Positions 34,445-42,617 of a DNA stretch of 64,000 bases are shown here, piece by piece. Where the stretch lies: assembly GCF_050496545.1 (NCBI RefSeq), contig NZ_JBNVZV010000003.1:186001-250000 (forward strand), in the 5' to 3' direction. The DNA comes from Phycicoccus avicenniae_A (lineage in GTDB: Bacteria > Actinomycetota > Actinomycetes > Actinomycetales > Dermatophilaceae). The notes under the pieces were generated by a model. It worked only from the letters and a program-made list of their open reading frames with translations. It was not told where the DNA came from and did no database searches. A program made the position numbers and the translations under genes. Each line of letters begins with the position of its first letter. Position 1 is the first letter of the stretch.

Positions 34445-35674
34445 TCAGGCGGTCGCGCCGGGCTCCATCCGCGCACCGGGGTCGAGCTCGGCGCCGGCGG
34501 CCACTGATGCGTCGCGCCCCAGCAGCGTCACGTGGGAGTCGGCGAGCCGGGTCGCGGTGGGCAGGCGGCCGACCCGCGCGCCGCGGCCGACGACGACGCG
34601 CTCGTCGAGGACGGCCGTGGCCACGCGGGCGTCCCGGCGCACGAGGCCGTCCTCCATGAGCACCGAGTCCTCGACGACGGCCCCGGCCTCGACGACCACG
34701 CCGGGCCCGATGACGCTGCGGTGCACCGTCCCCCGCACGTCGCAGCCCGGCGCGAGCCAGGAGTCCTCGACCACCGCACCGGATGCGACCACGGCCGGGC
34801 GCCGCTCGGGCCAGCGCGTGAGCAGGGGCACGGGCGGGTCGGTCATCAGCCCCACCCGGCCGGCGACGAGGTCGCGGTGGGCGGCGAGGTAGGCGGCCGG
34901 GGTGCCGCAGTCGGCCCAGTAGCCGGGCAGCGGGACGGCCCGGACGTCGGCGCGCTCGACGAGGCCGGGCAGGAGGTGCTCGCTGAAGTCGCCGAGGTCG
35001 TCGGCGTCACCGTCGCGGACGGCCACGTCGCGGCGCAGGGCGCCGAGGGCGTCGACGAGGACCTCACGCCGGTAGACGAACACCTCGGCGGCGATCGTCG
35101 TGGCGGACGGGTCGTCCGGCTTCTCCTCCACCCGCCGCACCGCGCCGCCGCGGCCGGTGACGACGACGGTCTTCTCGCGGGCCCGCGTGCGCGTGACCTC
35201 GGTGGTCAGCAGCGTGGCGTCGGCGCCCGAGGCCAGGTGCTCGTCGATGACCGGTCGCAGGTCGACGCCCAGCACCTGGTCGGCGCTCGTGACGACGACG
35301 ACGTCGGACCCGAAGGAGTCGATCGCGTCGACGTACTGGTGCAGGTCGTCGGCGTTGCCCTCGGCGAAGCCCTCCTGCGTCGGTGAGCCGCCGCCCTCCT
35401 CGGGCACCAGCCACCGGAGGCCGCCGCGCGTGCGGTCGAGGTCCCAGGGGCGACCGCCGGCGACGTGGCCGTGCAGGCTGCCGGCGCGGTACTGCACGGA
35501 GAGCCAGACGTCGGTGACGCCGCTCCCCGCGAGGGTCGAGAGGGCGAAGTCGACGAGGCGGTAGGACCCGCCGAACGGGAGGGCCGGCTTGGCCCGCTCC
35601 CGCGTCAGCACGTCCATCCGGGACCCGGCCCCGCCTGCCTGCACCACACCGAGCACCCGCGTCGTCGCCCTCAT
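34445..35674 (-). CDS. GlgC-type sugar-1-phosphate nucleotidyltransferase
   Basis: 409-aa enzyme of the ADP-glucose pyrophosphorylase family. N-terminal VVQAGGAGSRMDVLTRERAKPALPFGG carries the nucleotide loop and the conserved RAKPA lysine; further landmarks are TSADQVLGVD, VEEKPDD and the GYWADCGTPAAYLAAH region. The C-terminal 110 residues form the left-handed beta-helix repeat (VVEDSWLAPGCDV, SVIGPGVVVEAGAVVEDSVL). It deviates from classic GlgC (VQAGGAG rather than LAGG.G), so it may activate glucose 1-phosphate for another glucan or glycoside. Convergent with xylB. Confidence 0.82.
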   Translation of the reverse strand: MRATTRVLGVVQAGGAGSRMDVLTRERAKPALPFGGSYRLVDFALSTLAGSGVTDVWLSVQYRAGSLHGHVAGGRPWDLDRTRGGLRWLVPEEGGGSPTQEGFAEGNADDLHQYVDAIDSFGSDVVVVTSADQVLGVDLRPVIDEHLASGADATLLTTEVTRTRAREKTVVVTGRGGAVRRVEEKPDDPSATTIAAEVFVYRREVLVDALGALRRDVAVRDGDADDLGDFSEHLLPGLVERADVRAVPLPGYWADCGTPAAYLAAHRDLVAGRVGLMTDPPVPLLTRWPERRPAVVASGAVVEDSWLAPGCDVRGTVHRSVIGPGVVVEAGAVVEDSVLMEDGLVRRDARVATAVLDERVVVGRGARVGRLPTATRLADSHVTLLGRDASVAAGAELDPGARMEPGATA

Positions 35675-35721
35675 CCACCCACTCTGCCCGACGCACCGGC
35701 TCGACGGGACGGGCGACCCCC

Positions 35722-35727
35722 TACGGT
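35722..35727 (+). promoter_or_regulatory. -10 element TACGGT, probable leaderless start
   Basis: TACGGT ends 6 bases before the ATG at 35734. Confidence 0.5.
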
Positions 35728-35733
35728 GGGGCG

Positions 35734-37002
35734 ATGACCAGCCGCGAGCTCGACATCGTCCTCTTCGGCGCCACGGGGTTCGTCGGGCGGCTGACCGCGC
35801 GGCACCTCGCCGAGAACGCGCCGGCCGGGCTGCGCATCGGCCTCGCCGGGCGCTCGCTCGACCGCCTCGAGGCGGTCCGGGGGTCGCTCGGGGAGGCAGG
35901 CGCGGACTGGCCGCTGGTCGTGCTCGACGCGCTCGACCCCGCTGCCGTCGCCGACCTCGCGGCCCGGGCCCGGGTCGTGGTCACCACGGTCGGCCCGTAC
36001 GCGAAGTTCGGTGTGCCGCTGGCCGCCGCGTGCGCCGAGGCCGGCACTCACTACTGCGACCTCACGGGCGAGGTGCTCTTCGTGCACCGCAGCGTCGGCG
36101 CCAACCACGAGCCGGCGATGCTGTCCGGCGCGCGCATCGTGCACGCCTGCGGCTTCGACTCCATCCCGAGCGACCTCGGCGTGATGCTCTGCGCCGACGC
36201 CGCGCGGGCCGACGGCGCCGAGCTGGGCGCCACCCGGCTGGCCGTCCGCAGCATGAAGGGCGGCTTCAGCGGCGGGACCATCGACTCGGCGCGCACCCAG
36301 GCCCTCGAGATGCGCGAGGACCCCGCGACGCGGCGCATCGCCGGCGACCCGTGGGCCCTGGCCGAGGGCGGTCGGCCGCCGCGCCCGGCCGGGTCCGGTC
36401 GGACGCGACGCGGAGGTGTCGGCGGGGCGCTCGACCGGGTGGTCAAGGCCTCGCCGGTGCGCCGCGACCCGGACAACGCCCACTTCACCGGGCCCTTCGT
36501 CATGGCGGCGTTCAACACCCGCGTCGTGGCGCGGTCGGCCTCGCTGCTCGGGTACGGCGACGGGTTCCGCTACACCGAGTACTCCGACTACGGGTCCGGC
36601 CCGCGCGGCGCGGTGACGGCCGGGGTCGTCTCGGCCGGGCTGTTGGCCGGGCTCGCCGGGATGGCCTTCGCGCCCACCCGCGCCGTTCTCGACCGCGTCC
36701 TGCCCGCGCCCGGCGAAGGGCCCAGCGACGAGGCGATGGCCGCCGGCCGGTTCCGGATGGAGGTCACCGCCGAGGCGACGAACGGCGCGCGCTACCGGGC
36801 CACGGTCGCCGCGCCCTACGACCCCGGCTACTCGGGCACGGCCGTGATGCTCGGCCAGTCCGCGCTGGCCCTCGCGGAGGGCGACGTCGGGCTGCCCGAC
36901 GCTGCGGGGGTGCTGACCCCGGCCAGCGCACTGGGGATGCCGCTGGTGCACCGGCTGCGGGCGCACGGCTTCACCCTCGACGTCACCCGCCTGCCCGACT
37001 GA
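35734..37002 (+). CDS. Saccharopine-dehydrogenase-like / trans-acting enoyl reductase family protein
   Basis: 422-aa NADP-binding protein with N-terminal Rossmann motif IVLFGATGFVGRLTARHL, then YCDLTGEVLFV, HACGFDSIPSDLGVML and MKGGFSGGTIDS, the hallmarks of the family that includes the mycobacterial trans-acting enoyl reductase. A hydrophobic helix near residues 300-320 suggests membrane association. In mycobacteria relatives reduce lipid intermediates; here there is no polyketide or mycolate cluster, so the substrate is open. Confidence 0.85.
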   Translation: MTSRELDIVLFGATGFVGRLTARHLAENAPAGLRIGLAGRSLDRLEAVRGSLGEAGADWPLVVLDALDPAAVADLAARARVVVTTVGPYAKFGVPLAAACAEAGTHYCDLTGEVLFVHRSVGANHEPAMLSGARIVHACGFDSIPSDLGVMLCADAARADGAELGATRLAVRSMKGGFSGGTIDSARTQALEMREDPATRRIAGDPWALAEGGRPPRPAGSGRTRRGGVGGALDRVVKASPVRRDPDNAHFTGPFVMAAFNTRVVARSASLLGYGDGFRYTEYSDYGSGPRGAVTAGVVSAGLLAGLAGMAFAPTRAVLDRVLPAPGEGPSDEAMAAGRFRMEVTAEATNGARYRATVAAPYDPGYSGTAVMLGQSALALAEGDVGLPDAAGVLTPASALGMPLVHRLRAHGFTLDVTRLPD

Positions 37003-37022
37003 CCGCCCGGGTCGCACCGTCG

Positions 37023-38180
37023 TCAGGTGGTCCGGGTGACCGCACGGGCGATCTTCTCGGCGTCGATGGCCAGCTCGCGGAGCATCCCGGAGATCGGGTT
37101 GGTGAAGCCGGTGAACCACAGGCCGGGGGCGCCCGCTGCCGGCTCGGCCCCGTGCGTCGTCGGCAGCCCGCGCTCGCCGAGGACCCCGAGGTGCCCGACG
37201 AGCGGCTCGAGCCCGGCCCGGTAGCCGGTGGCGACGACCACGGCGTCGGGGGTCAGCCGGGTGCCGTCGGAGAGGACGACGTCGGCGCCGTCCATCGCCT
37301 CGACGGCGGCGACCGGCTCGACCCGTCCGGACCGGATCGCCCCGACGACCCCGACGTCCTGCACGGGGATGCGCCCCTCGAGCACGCGGGAGTACAGGTC
37401 GCGGCCGGCGCGGGGCATCCCGTGCTCGGTGAGGTCGGGCTCCTGGACGGCCGCCAGCACGCCCGCGACGCGGTCGACGACCTTCGGCGGGAGGCGGCGG
37501 ACGGCGATGCCGGTCGCCTGCGCCGGGACGCCGAAACGCGTGCGGGACAGGATGTGCGGCGGTGTGCGGACGGCGAGCCAGACGCGGGTGGCGCCCTGCT
37601 CCGCGAGGTCGGTGGCGATCTCGGTGCCCGTGTTGCCGGTGCCGACGACGAGGACGTCGCGCCCGGCCCAGGGCCGGCCGCTGCGGTAGTCGCGGGCGAG
37701 GACTAGCTCGCCGGTGAAACCGTCCAGGCCCGGCCAGGTCGGCTCGACCGGGGTGTGGTTGTAGCCGGTGGCGATCACGACGTGACGGGCGCGAACGTCG
37801 GTGCCGTCGGCGAGGTGGACCACCCAGCGCGCGCCGCGGTCCGTGGCGTCGAGCCGCTCCACGCGCGTCACGGCCGTGCCGAGCCGGAGCCGGACGCGGT
37901 GGTGGCGCGCGTACTCCTCGAGGTAGCGCACGACGTCGGCGCGGGCGACCCAGCGGCCGAACCGGCGGGGGATGCGGTAGCCCGGCAGGTGCGACCAACC
38001 GCGGGGGGTGTGCAGGTGCAGGCGGTCGTAGTGGTTGCGCCACGACTCCCCCACCTGCTCGGCGCGGTCCACGACGAGGGCCTGGACCCCGCGGTCGCGG
38101 AGGGCGGCGGCGACGGCCAGCCCGCCCGGGCCGGCGCCCACGACGACGACCTCCTCGGTGCGGCCTCCGGAGTCCTCCAC
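37023..38180 (-). CDS. Flavin-containing monooxygenase / NAD(P)-FAD oxidoreductase
   Basis: 385-aa class-B-like flavoprotein. FAD motif VVVGAGPGGLAVAAAL, NADP motif VVGTGNTGTEIATDL, the HVVIATGYNHTP and VVATGYRAGLEPL motifs, and HTPRGWSHLPGYRIP before the NADP domain. Such proteins resemble YUCCA/CzcO-type monooxygenases. GTG at 38180 has both GGAG and a TAGCCT -10 placed 7 bases upstream; longer frames run into the next gene's leader. Substrate unknown. Confidence 0.87.
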   Translation of the reverse strand: MEDSGGRTEEVVVVGAGPGGLAVAAALRDRGVQALVVDRAEQVGESWRNHYDRLHLHTPRGWSHLPGYRIPRRFGRWVARADVVRYLEEYARHHRVRLRLGTAVTRVERLDATDRGARWVVHLADGTDVRARHVVIATGYNHTPVEPTWPGLDGFTGELVLARDYRSGRPWAGRDVLVVGTGNTGTEIATDLAEQGATRVWLAVRTPPHILSRTRFGVPAQATGIAVRRLPPKVVDRVAGVLAAVQEPDLTEHGMPRAGRDLYSRVLEGRIPVQDVGVVGAIRSGRVEPVAAVEAMDGADVVLSDGTRLTPDAVVVATGYRAGLEPLVGHLGVLGERGLPTTHGAEPAAGAPGLWFTGFTNPISGMLRELAIDAEKIARAVTRTT

Positions 38181-38187
38181 GCTCCGG

Positions 38188-38193
38188 AGGCTA
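38188..38193 (-). promoter_or_regulatory. -10 element TAGCCT for the monooxygenase gene
   Basis: Minus-strand TAGCCT ends 7 bases before the GTG at 38180. Confidence 0.45.
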
Positions 38194-38237
38194 CCCCGGT
38201 GTGACCCACGTCCGGTGGGCCTACGGCACATCCATCC

Positions 38238-38252
38238 ACTACTCTGTGTAGT
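38238..38252. promoter_or_regulatory. Inverted repeat ACTAC-N5-GTAGT
   Basis: Five-base arms around TCTGT in the divergent gap between the monooxygenase and the PNPOx-family gene; an operator candidate for an unlinked regulator. It lies 32-46 bases before the PNPOx start codon. Confidence 0.4.
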
Positions 38253-38283
38253 AGAAAGTCCGTTGCACCTCGAGGAGGCCTCG

Positions 38284-38715
38284 ATGTCCGAGTCACCCGT
38301 CAGCACCCTCACCCGCGAGGACTCGTGGGCCATGTTGCGCGACAACGAGTTCGGTCGGCTCGCCTTCCACCTGGCGGACGAGGTGCACATCACCCCCATC
38401 AACTACGCCGTCGACGCGCAGGGCCGCATCGTCGTGCGGACCGCTGAGGGCAGCAAGCTGCTCGGGCTGACGATGAACGCCGACGTCGCCTTCGAGGTCG
38501 ACGAGATCGACGAGCACGAGGCCCGCAGCGTGGTCGTGCGCGGGCGGGCACGCACCCTCGACGGGCACGAGGCGGACGAGACCGAGGAGCTTCCGCTGCG
38601 GCCCTGGGTCGACACCGTCAAGCTCAACGTGGTGGCGATCAGCGTCGACGAGCTGACCGGGCGCCGCTTCTCGCTCACCCGGCCGTGGCGGCACATACGA
38701 CCGGAAAAGGCCTGA
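38284..38715 (+). CDS. Pyridoxamine 5'-phosphate oxidase-family protein
   Basis: 143-aa split-barrel flavin-binding protein (PNPOx-like, similar to F420- or FMN-binding small actinobacterial proteins). LREDNEFGRLAFH-like start (LRDNEFGRLAFHLADEVHITPINYAV), VVRTAEGSKL and VVVRGRARTL strands are typical. GGAGG precedes the ATG by seven bases. Likely binds a flavin or deazaflavin cofactor; substrate unknown. Followed after 34 bases by a GNAT gene that has its own -10. Confidence 0.87.
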   Translation: MSESPVSTLTREDSWAMLRDNEFGRLAFHLADEVHITPINYAVDAQGRIVVRTAEGSKLLGLTMNADVAFEVDEIDEHEARSVVVRGRARTLDGHEADETEELPLRPWVDTVKLNVVAISVDELTGRRFSLTRPWRHIRPEKA

Positions 38716-38736
38716 GCGGCGGCCCGACCCGCGCCC

Positions 38737-38742
38737 TATCCT
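38737..38742 (+). promoter_or_regulatory. -10 element TATCCT, probable leaderless start
   Basis: TATCCT ends 7 bases before the GTG at 38750. Confidence 0.5.
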
Positions 38743-38749
38743 CGGCGAG

Positions 38750-39241
38750 GTGATCGTCCGTCCCTTCGCCGATGCCGACCTGCCCGCCTTCCTGCCGGTG
38801 TTCCACGCCGTGGTCGACGACGGCGAGACGTACGCGTACCCCGAGGGACTGGGCGCCGAGGAGGTGCGGGCCCTCTGGGTCGAGGCGGCTCCCGGGGTGA
38901 CGGTCGTGGCCGTCGACGAGGCGAGCGGGGAGCTGCTCGGCTCGGCGAAGACCGGCCCGAACCGGCCGGGGCGCGGCGCCCACGTCGCGACGGCGTCGTT
39001 CATGGTGGCCGAGGCCGCCCGTGGACGTGGGGTGGGTCGGGCGCTCGGCGAGTGGGTCCTCGAGCGCGCACGGTCCGACGGCTACGCGGCGATGCAGTTC
39101 AACGCGGTCGTCGAGACCAACACGGCGGCCGTGGGCCTGTGGCGATCGCTCGGGTTCAAGGTGATCGGGACCGTCCCCGAGGCCTTCGACTCGCGCCGGC
39201 ACGGCCGGGTCGGGCTGCACGTCATGCACCGCCACCTCTGA
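38750..39241 (+). CDS. GNAT family N-acetyltransferase
   Basis: 163-aa acetyl-CoA-dependent acyltransferase. The acetyl-CoA pyrophosphate loop is ARGRGVGRALGEWVL (about 95-108) and a C-terminal NTAAVGLWRSLGFKVIGTVPEAF strand-turn completes the fold; close in type to phosphinothricin/amine acetyltransferases. GTG start at 38750 fits the leaderless -10. Substrate unknown. Confidence 0.88.
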   Translation: MIVRPFADADLPAFLPVFHAVVDDGETYAYPEGLGAEEVRALWVEAAPGVTVVAVDEASGELLGSAKTGPNRPGRGAHVATASFMVAEAARGRGVGRALGEWVLERARSDGYAAMQFNAVVETNTAAVGLWRSLGFKVIGTVPEAFDSRRHGRVGLHVMHRHL

Positions 39242-39441
39242 CGCGGCCCTCCCGCTCGGCATGGGCGTGCGGTCCCGATCGGAGATGCGCACGCACGGAG
39301 AACGCCACCCACACGCCGGGAGCGATCGGTGCACTCGGGCCGAGATGCCCTTGAGATCGTCGGGGTCGGAGAACGCCCTCCGATCAGCGTGCCGAACTGC
39401 GGTGCCCCTCGACGGAGCGACATCGCCGCCGCCTGCGTCGG
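39242..39441. other. Intergenic region without recognised gene
   Basis: 200 bases between the GNAT and lipoprotein genes. CGGAGAACGCC occurs twice (39296-39306, 39367-39377); frames here have no coding character. Base composition is less GC-rich than the neighbours. Confidence 0.4.
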
Positions 39442-39909
39442 ATGCCCATGAGCATGCGTTCGTCCGTCGCGGTGGCCCTCGGCACGGCCCTCGCTGCGGC
39501 CACCGTGACCGCGTGCAGCAACGACCAGGACCCCCTGCCGCACCCTCAGGTGACCGCATCCGGTTCGACGGTGCGGCTCGTTGGTGAGGCAGAGGCAGAC
39601 CTCCTCCTCTACGTGAGCAACCAGTCGTTCGAGGACGGCGATGTCGATCTGGAGCTCAGGGTGGACGGCGTCACGGTGGTCGACGGTGAGTTCCACGTGA
39701 AGGGGCAGCACACCTGGATCCGCTTCCCCTTGGCTCTCCAGCCCGGGAGCCACCGGCTCACCGCGGAGTCCGACACCGGAGCAACGTTGACGGAGTCCTT
39801 CGAGGTGCCAGGGGACGAACCGCGCTACGCGGTCGTCAACTACTGGACGGAGGACGACCAGCCAGAGCTCACATGGGACTTCCAGCGGGAGCCGGTGGGC
39901 TTCGGCTGA
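39442..39909 (+). CDS. Hypothetical lipoprotein
   Basis: 155 aa, not recognised. A lipoprotein signal is clear: MRSSVAVALGTALAAATVTAC with lipobox VTAC (C25), followed by about 130 residues of beta-rich, acidic sequence with no cysteine (LVGEAEADLLLYVSNQSF, VDGVTVVDGEFHVKGQHTWIRFPLALQPGSHRL), reminiscent of an immunoglobulin-like fold. The upstream ATG codons MPM/MRS give alternative starts three or four residues later. Codon use is less extreme in GC than neighbours, and it lies next to the palindromic repeats, suggesting acquired or fast-evolving sequence. Confidence 0.7.
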   Translation: MPMSMRSSVAVALGTALAAATVTACSNDQDPLPHPQVTASGSTVRLVGEAEADLLLYVSNQSFEDGDVDLELRVDGVTVVDGEFHVKGQHTWIRFPLALQPGSHRLTAESDTGATLTESFEVPGDEPRYAVVNYWTEDDQPELTWDFQREPVGFG

Positions 39910-40008
39910 GAACGTCGTGCATCCGCCTCATCGCACCGACAGGACCGTGAGCACCGCGGCATGAGCGACGCATCCGTACGGTCACGGGATGACGCAGAAT
40001 TTGGCGCG

Positions 40009-40030
40009 TGACGCGGATGTATCCGCGTCA
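40009..40030. repeat. 22-bp palindrome of the ATCCGCGTCA repeat family
   Basis: TGACGCGGAT-GT-ATCCGCGTCA, perfect 10-base arms. It shares its arms with the 27-bp elements at 40042-40068 and 57873-57899. Confidence 0.7.
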
Positions 40031-40041
40031 TAGGTCGGGTT

Positions 40042-40068
40042 TCCGCGTCGTCACCGTGACGACGCGGA
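40042..40068. repeat. 27-bp palindromic repeat, copy 1
   Basis: Perfect 13-base arms (TCCGCGTCGTCAC) around a single C, in the gap between the lipoprotein and DUF222/HNH genes. Confidence 0.75.
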
Positions 40069-40113
40069 TGTTCGCCTTCATCGGCATGAGTGATGGTTCC
40101 GTTGCGCTACCGA

Positions 40114-41547
40114 TCAGGCAGCGGGGGTGTCGTGCCAGTCCTCGTCGAGGGGGAGCTCGTCCCACCACTGGTCGAGGTCGTCGTGGTGCCCGGTGTCGGG
40201 TGCGGGGCTGGTGCTCGGTCGGGGTGGTGGGAGGGCGGCGAGGGCGCGGTCGTAGGAGCCGTGGGTGAGGTCCCAGATGACGTACCGGCCGCGCTCGTCC
40301 GGTTGGTCTCGGACGGTGGCCCAGAGTCGGCGGCGGTGGACGGTGGTGTGGTGGCGCTGGCAGAGCAGGGCGCCGTTGGTGACGTCGGTGGGTCCGCCGT
40401 CGGCCCAGTGCTGGACGTGGTGGGCGCGGGTCCAGGCGGCGGGGGCGGTGCAGCCGGGGTAGGTGCAGCGCCGGTCGCGCAGCCAGAGGTGGTGGCGCTG
40501 CGGGGTCGTGAACCGGCGCACGGCCGCGCCGAGGGCCAGGGGTGCCCCGGTGAGGTCGAGCAGGTGCGGGACGAGCGTGGCATCGCAGGCCAGGCGCCGC
40601 ACGGTCTCGGGTGCCAGCAGGGTGCCGCCGGCGGTGGAGGCCAGGACCTGTCCGGCGCCGGTGGTGGGCTGGAGGTCGGTCAGGGTCATCGTGAGGTGCA
40701 GCGTGGCCGGCGACCCGGCCTTGGTCCCGGCCGCGACGCCACTGGCGGTCGAGCAGACCTCGGTGAGGGCTTCGACGCGGCGCTGCCCGGCCGGGCGCAG
40801 GTCCTTCTCGCCGGTCTCCTCATTGGGGCGGGGCGCGGACAGTGGCCCGATCGCTGCCTCGAGGGTGGCGGCCTGCTCCGGGGTCATCCACAGCTGGTAC
40901 TCCGTCAGGTCCCCGGACTCCACGTGCGGCATCGAGAGCCGGGCCGAGGACTCCAACCGGGCCTGCAGGTCGTCCAGGGCGCCATGGTGGCCGTGCTGCG
41001 CGATGAGGGCCGGGCGCAGCCTGCGCATCGTGGACGTCCCGTGCTCGGCCGCGAGCTCGACCAGGCCGGTGGCCACGGTCGGGAGGGCCTGGTCCTGGAG
41101 CAGCGGCGTCAGGCGGGTGACCTCCCGCAGCACCGTGCACCCGGTGCCGGCCTCCAGGGCGCCCTCGCGCACCGCGTCCCAGACGATCCCGAGCGGGCTG
41201 TCCTCGTCCGGGCCCGCACCGTCACCGGGCAGGGCCGACCCGGCCGCCGCGACGTCGACGGCGATCCGCGCCACCGACGCCGCGCCGCCCTGCCGCAGCG
41301 ACGGCGAGTGCTGCCGCAGCCACGCCGCCACCTCGGACCCGGCCACCTCACCCCGCCGGGCCGCCTCCACCGCCACCGCGACGCGCGCCGCCGAGGCCAA
41401 CGCCGCCAACCGGTCGGCCACCGCGAGCAGCTCACCCAGCTCCGCCCCCGACGCCGCGGACAGCACGTCCGAGAACCCGGCCAACGCGTCCCCGGCAGCC
41501 TCCATCACGGAGCGACGCTCCGCGAGTTCGACTGTCCCCGTTGACAT
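40114..41547 (-). CDS. DUF222 / HNH endonuclease-domain protein
   Basis: 477-aa protein of the actinobacterial 13E12-repeat/DUF222 family. N-terminal two thirds are helical DUF222 (with GLVELAAEHGTSTMRRLRPALI and LWMTPEQAATLEAAIGPLSA); the C-terminal HNH motif runs CTYPGCTAPAAWTRAHHVQHWADGG...TNGALLCQRHHTTVH with its paired cysteines and histidines intact. The ATG at 41547 is taken because MSTGTVELAE is the common start; an upstream extension would enter the spacer. Such proteins occur in many near-identical copies per genome and are often mobile-like; activity is not established. Confidence 0.85.
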   Translation of the reverse strand: MSTGTVELAERRSVMEAAGDALAGFSDVLSAASGAELGELLAVADRLAALASAARVAVAVEAARRGEVAGSEVAAWLRQHSPSLRQGGAASVARIAVDVAAAGSALPGDGAGPDEDSPLGIVWDAVREGALEAGTGCTVLREVTRLTPLLQDQALPTVATGLVELAAEHGTSTMRRLRPALIAQHGHHGALDDLQARLESSARLSMPHVESGDLTEYQLWMTPEQAATLEAAIGPLSAPRPNEETGEKDLRPAGQRRVEALTEVCSTASGVAAGTKAGSPATLHLTMTLTDLQPTTGAGQVLASTAGGTLLAPETVRRLACDATLVPHLLDLTGAPLALGAAVRRFTTPQRHHLWLRDRRCTYPGCTAPAAWTRAHHVQHWADGGPTDVTNGALLCQRHHTTVHRRRLWATVRDQPDERGRYVIWDLTHGSYDRALAALPPPRPSTSPAPDTGHHDDLDQWWDELPLDEDWHDTPAA

Positions 41548-41597
41548 GTGACCATCCAAGCACCGACCACCGACAGTGCCCCCGGGCACCGAACACA

Positions 41598-41638
41598 CCT
41601 GTGGACGACCGAGCTCGGATCTGCCGCCTGTGGACGAC
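41598..41638 (-). repeat. Direct repeat CCTGTGGACGAC x2 upstream of the DUF222/HNH gene
   Basis: Exact 12-base copies at 41598-41609 and 41627-41638, 29 bases apart, 51-91 bases upstream of the DUF222 start. They may be a regulatory repeat or a remnant of element insertion. Confidence 0.5.
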
Positions 41639-41654
41639 GGCCACCTCCGACGGG

Positions 41655-42617
41655 TCAGCGGACCGGGGTGATGGGCCCTCGGCCACCCAGCACGGCGAGG
41701 ACGTTGTCGGCGGCGAGGCCGGCCATCGCGGTGCGCGTCTCGATGGTCGCCGAGCCGATGTGCGGGAGGAGCGCGACGTCCTCGCGGGCGAGCAGGCCGG
41801 GGTGCACCCGCGGCTCCTCCTCGAAGACGTCGAGCCCGGCCCCGGCCAGGTGCCCGGACTCCAGCGCGTCGACGAGCGCGGCCTCGTCGACGACGGGCCC
41901 GCGGGCGGTGTTGACGAGGAAGGACCCCGGCTTCATCCGTGCGAGCGCCTCGGCATCGACCAGGTGGCGGGTCGCCGCCGAGAGCGGTACGTGCACCGAC
42001 ATGACGTCGGACCGCTCGAGCAGCTCCTCGAACCCGACGACCTCGGCCTCCAGTGCGGCCACGGCCGCGGGGTCGGGCTCCGACCGGCCCCACAGCAGCA
42101 CGGACATCCCGAACGCCCGGGCGCGCCGGGCCGTCGCGAGGCCGATGGCCCCCGGCCCGACGATGCCGATCACCTTGCCCTGCACCGAGGTCCCGAGCAG
42201 GTGGAACATCCCGAAACCCCACGGCCGGCCGCTGCGCACCCCGCGCTCGGCCTCCCCGAGCCGCCGCGTCGCCATGAGGACGAGCGCGAAGGCGATGTCG
42301 GCCGTCGCGTCGGTGAGCACACCAGGGGTGTTCGTAACCAGCACCCCCCGGGCGCGGCAGGCCTCGACGTCGATGTTGTCGTACCCGACCGCGACGTTGG
42401 AGATCACCTTCAGGCCCGGACCGGCGGCGTCGAGGAAGGCGTCGTCGACCCGGTGGCCGAGCGTCACGACCACGGCCTCGGCCCCGGAGAGCAGCACCGG
42501 CAGGTCACGCACGGGCACCGGCGAGTCCTCGTCGCGGTAGCGGACCTCGTGCTCGGCGCGCAGCCGCTCGACGGCGTCACCGGGCAGCCGGCTGAGGACG
42601 ACGACGCCCACGGTCAC
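41655..42617 (-). CDS. D-2-hydroxyacid dehydrogenase family protein
   Basis: 320-aa NAD(P)-dependent dehydrogenase, glycerate/glyoxylate-reductase-like. Rossmann motif GIVGPGAIGLATARRARAFG, catalytic Arg in NTARGPVVDE, Glu in DVFEEEPRVHP and His in LLPHIGSAT are all present. GTG start overlaps the SDR stop (GTGA). Last gene of the TetR-controlled operon starting at 46571. Substrate likely a short 2-hydroxy acid or 2-keto acid produced by, or fed to, the pathway. Confidence 0.88.
   Translation of the reverse strand: MTVGVVVLSRLPGDAVERLRAEHEVRYRDEDSPVPVRDLPVLLSGAEAVVVTLGHRVDDAFLDAAGPGLKVISNVAVGYDNIDVEACRARGVLVTNTPGVLTDATADIAFALVLMATRRLGEAERGVRSGRPWGFGMFHLLGTSVQGKVIGIVGPGAIGLATARRARAFGMSVLLWGRSEPDPAAVAALEAEVVGFEELLERSDVMSVHVPLSAATRHLVDAEALARMKPGSFLVNTARGPVVDEAALVDALESGHLAGAGLDVFEEEPRVHPGLLAREDVALLPHIGSATIETRTAMAGLAADNVLAVLGGRGPITPVR

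Noticed and set aside
34445..35674. Naming the nucleotidyltransferase glgC outright
   Set aside because: Motifs diverge from classical ADP-glucose pyrophosphorylases and no glycogen genes are adjacent, so only the family is given.
39261..39587. 108-codon frame before the hypothetical lipoprotein
   Set aside because: It overlaps the lipoprotein gene, has no ribosome site, and has Arg/Pro-rich shadow composition.
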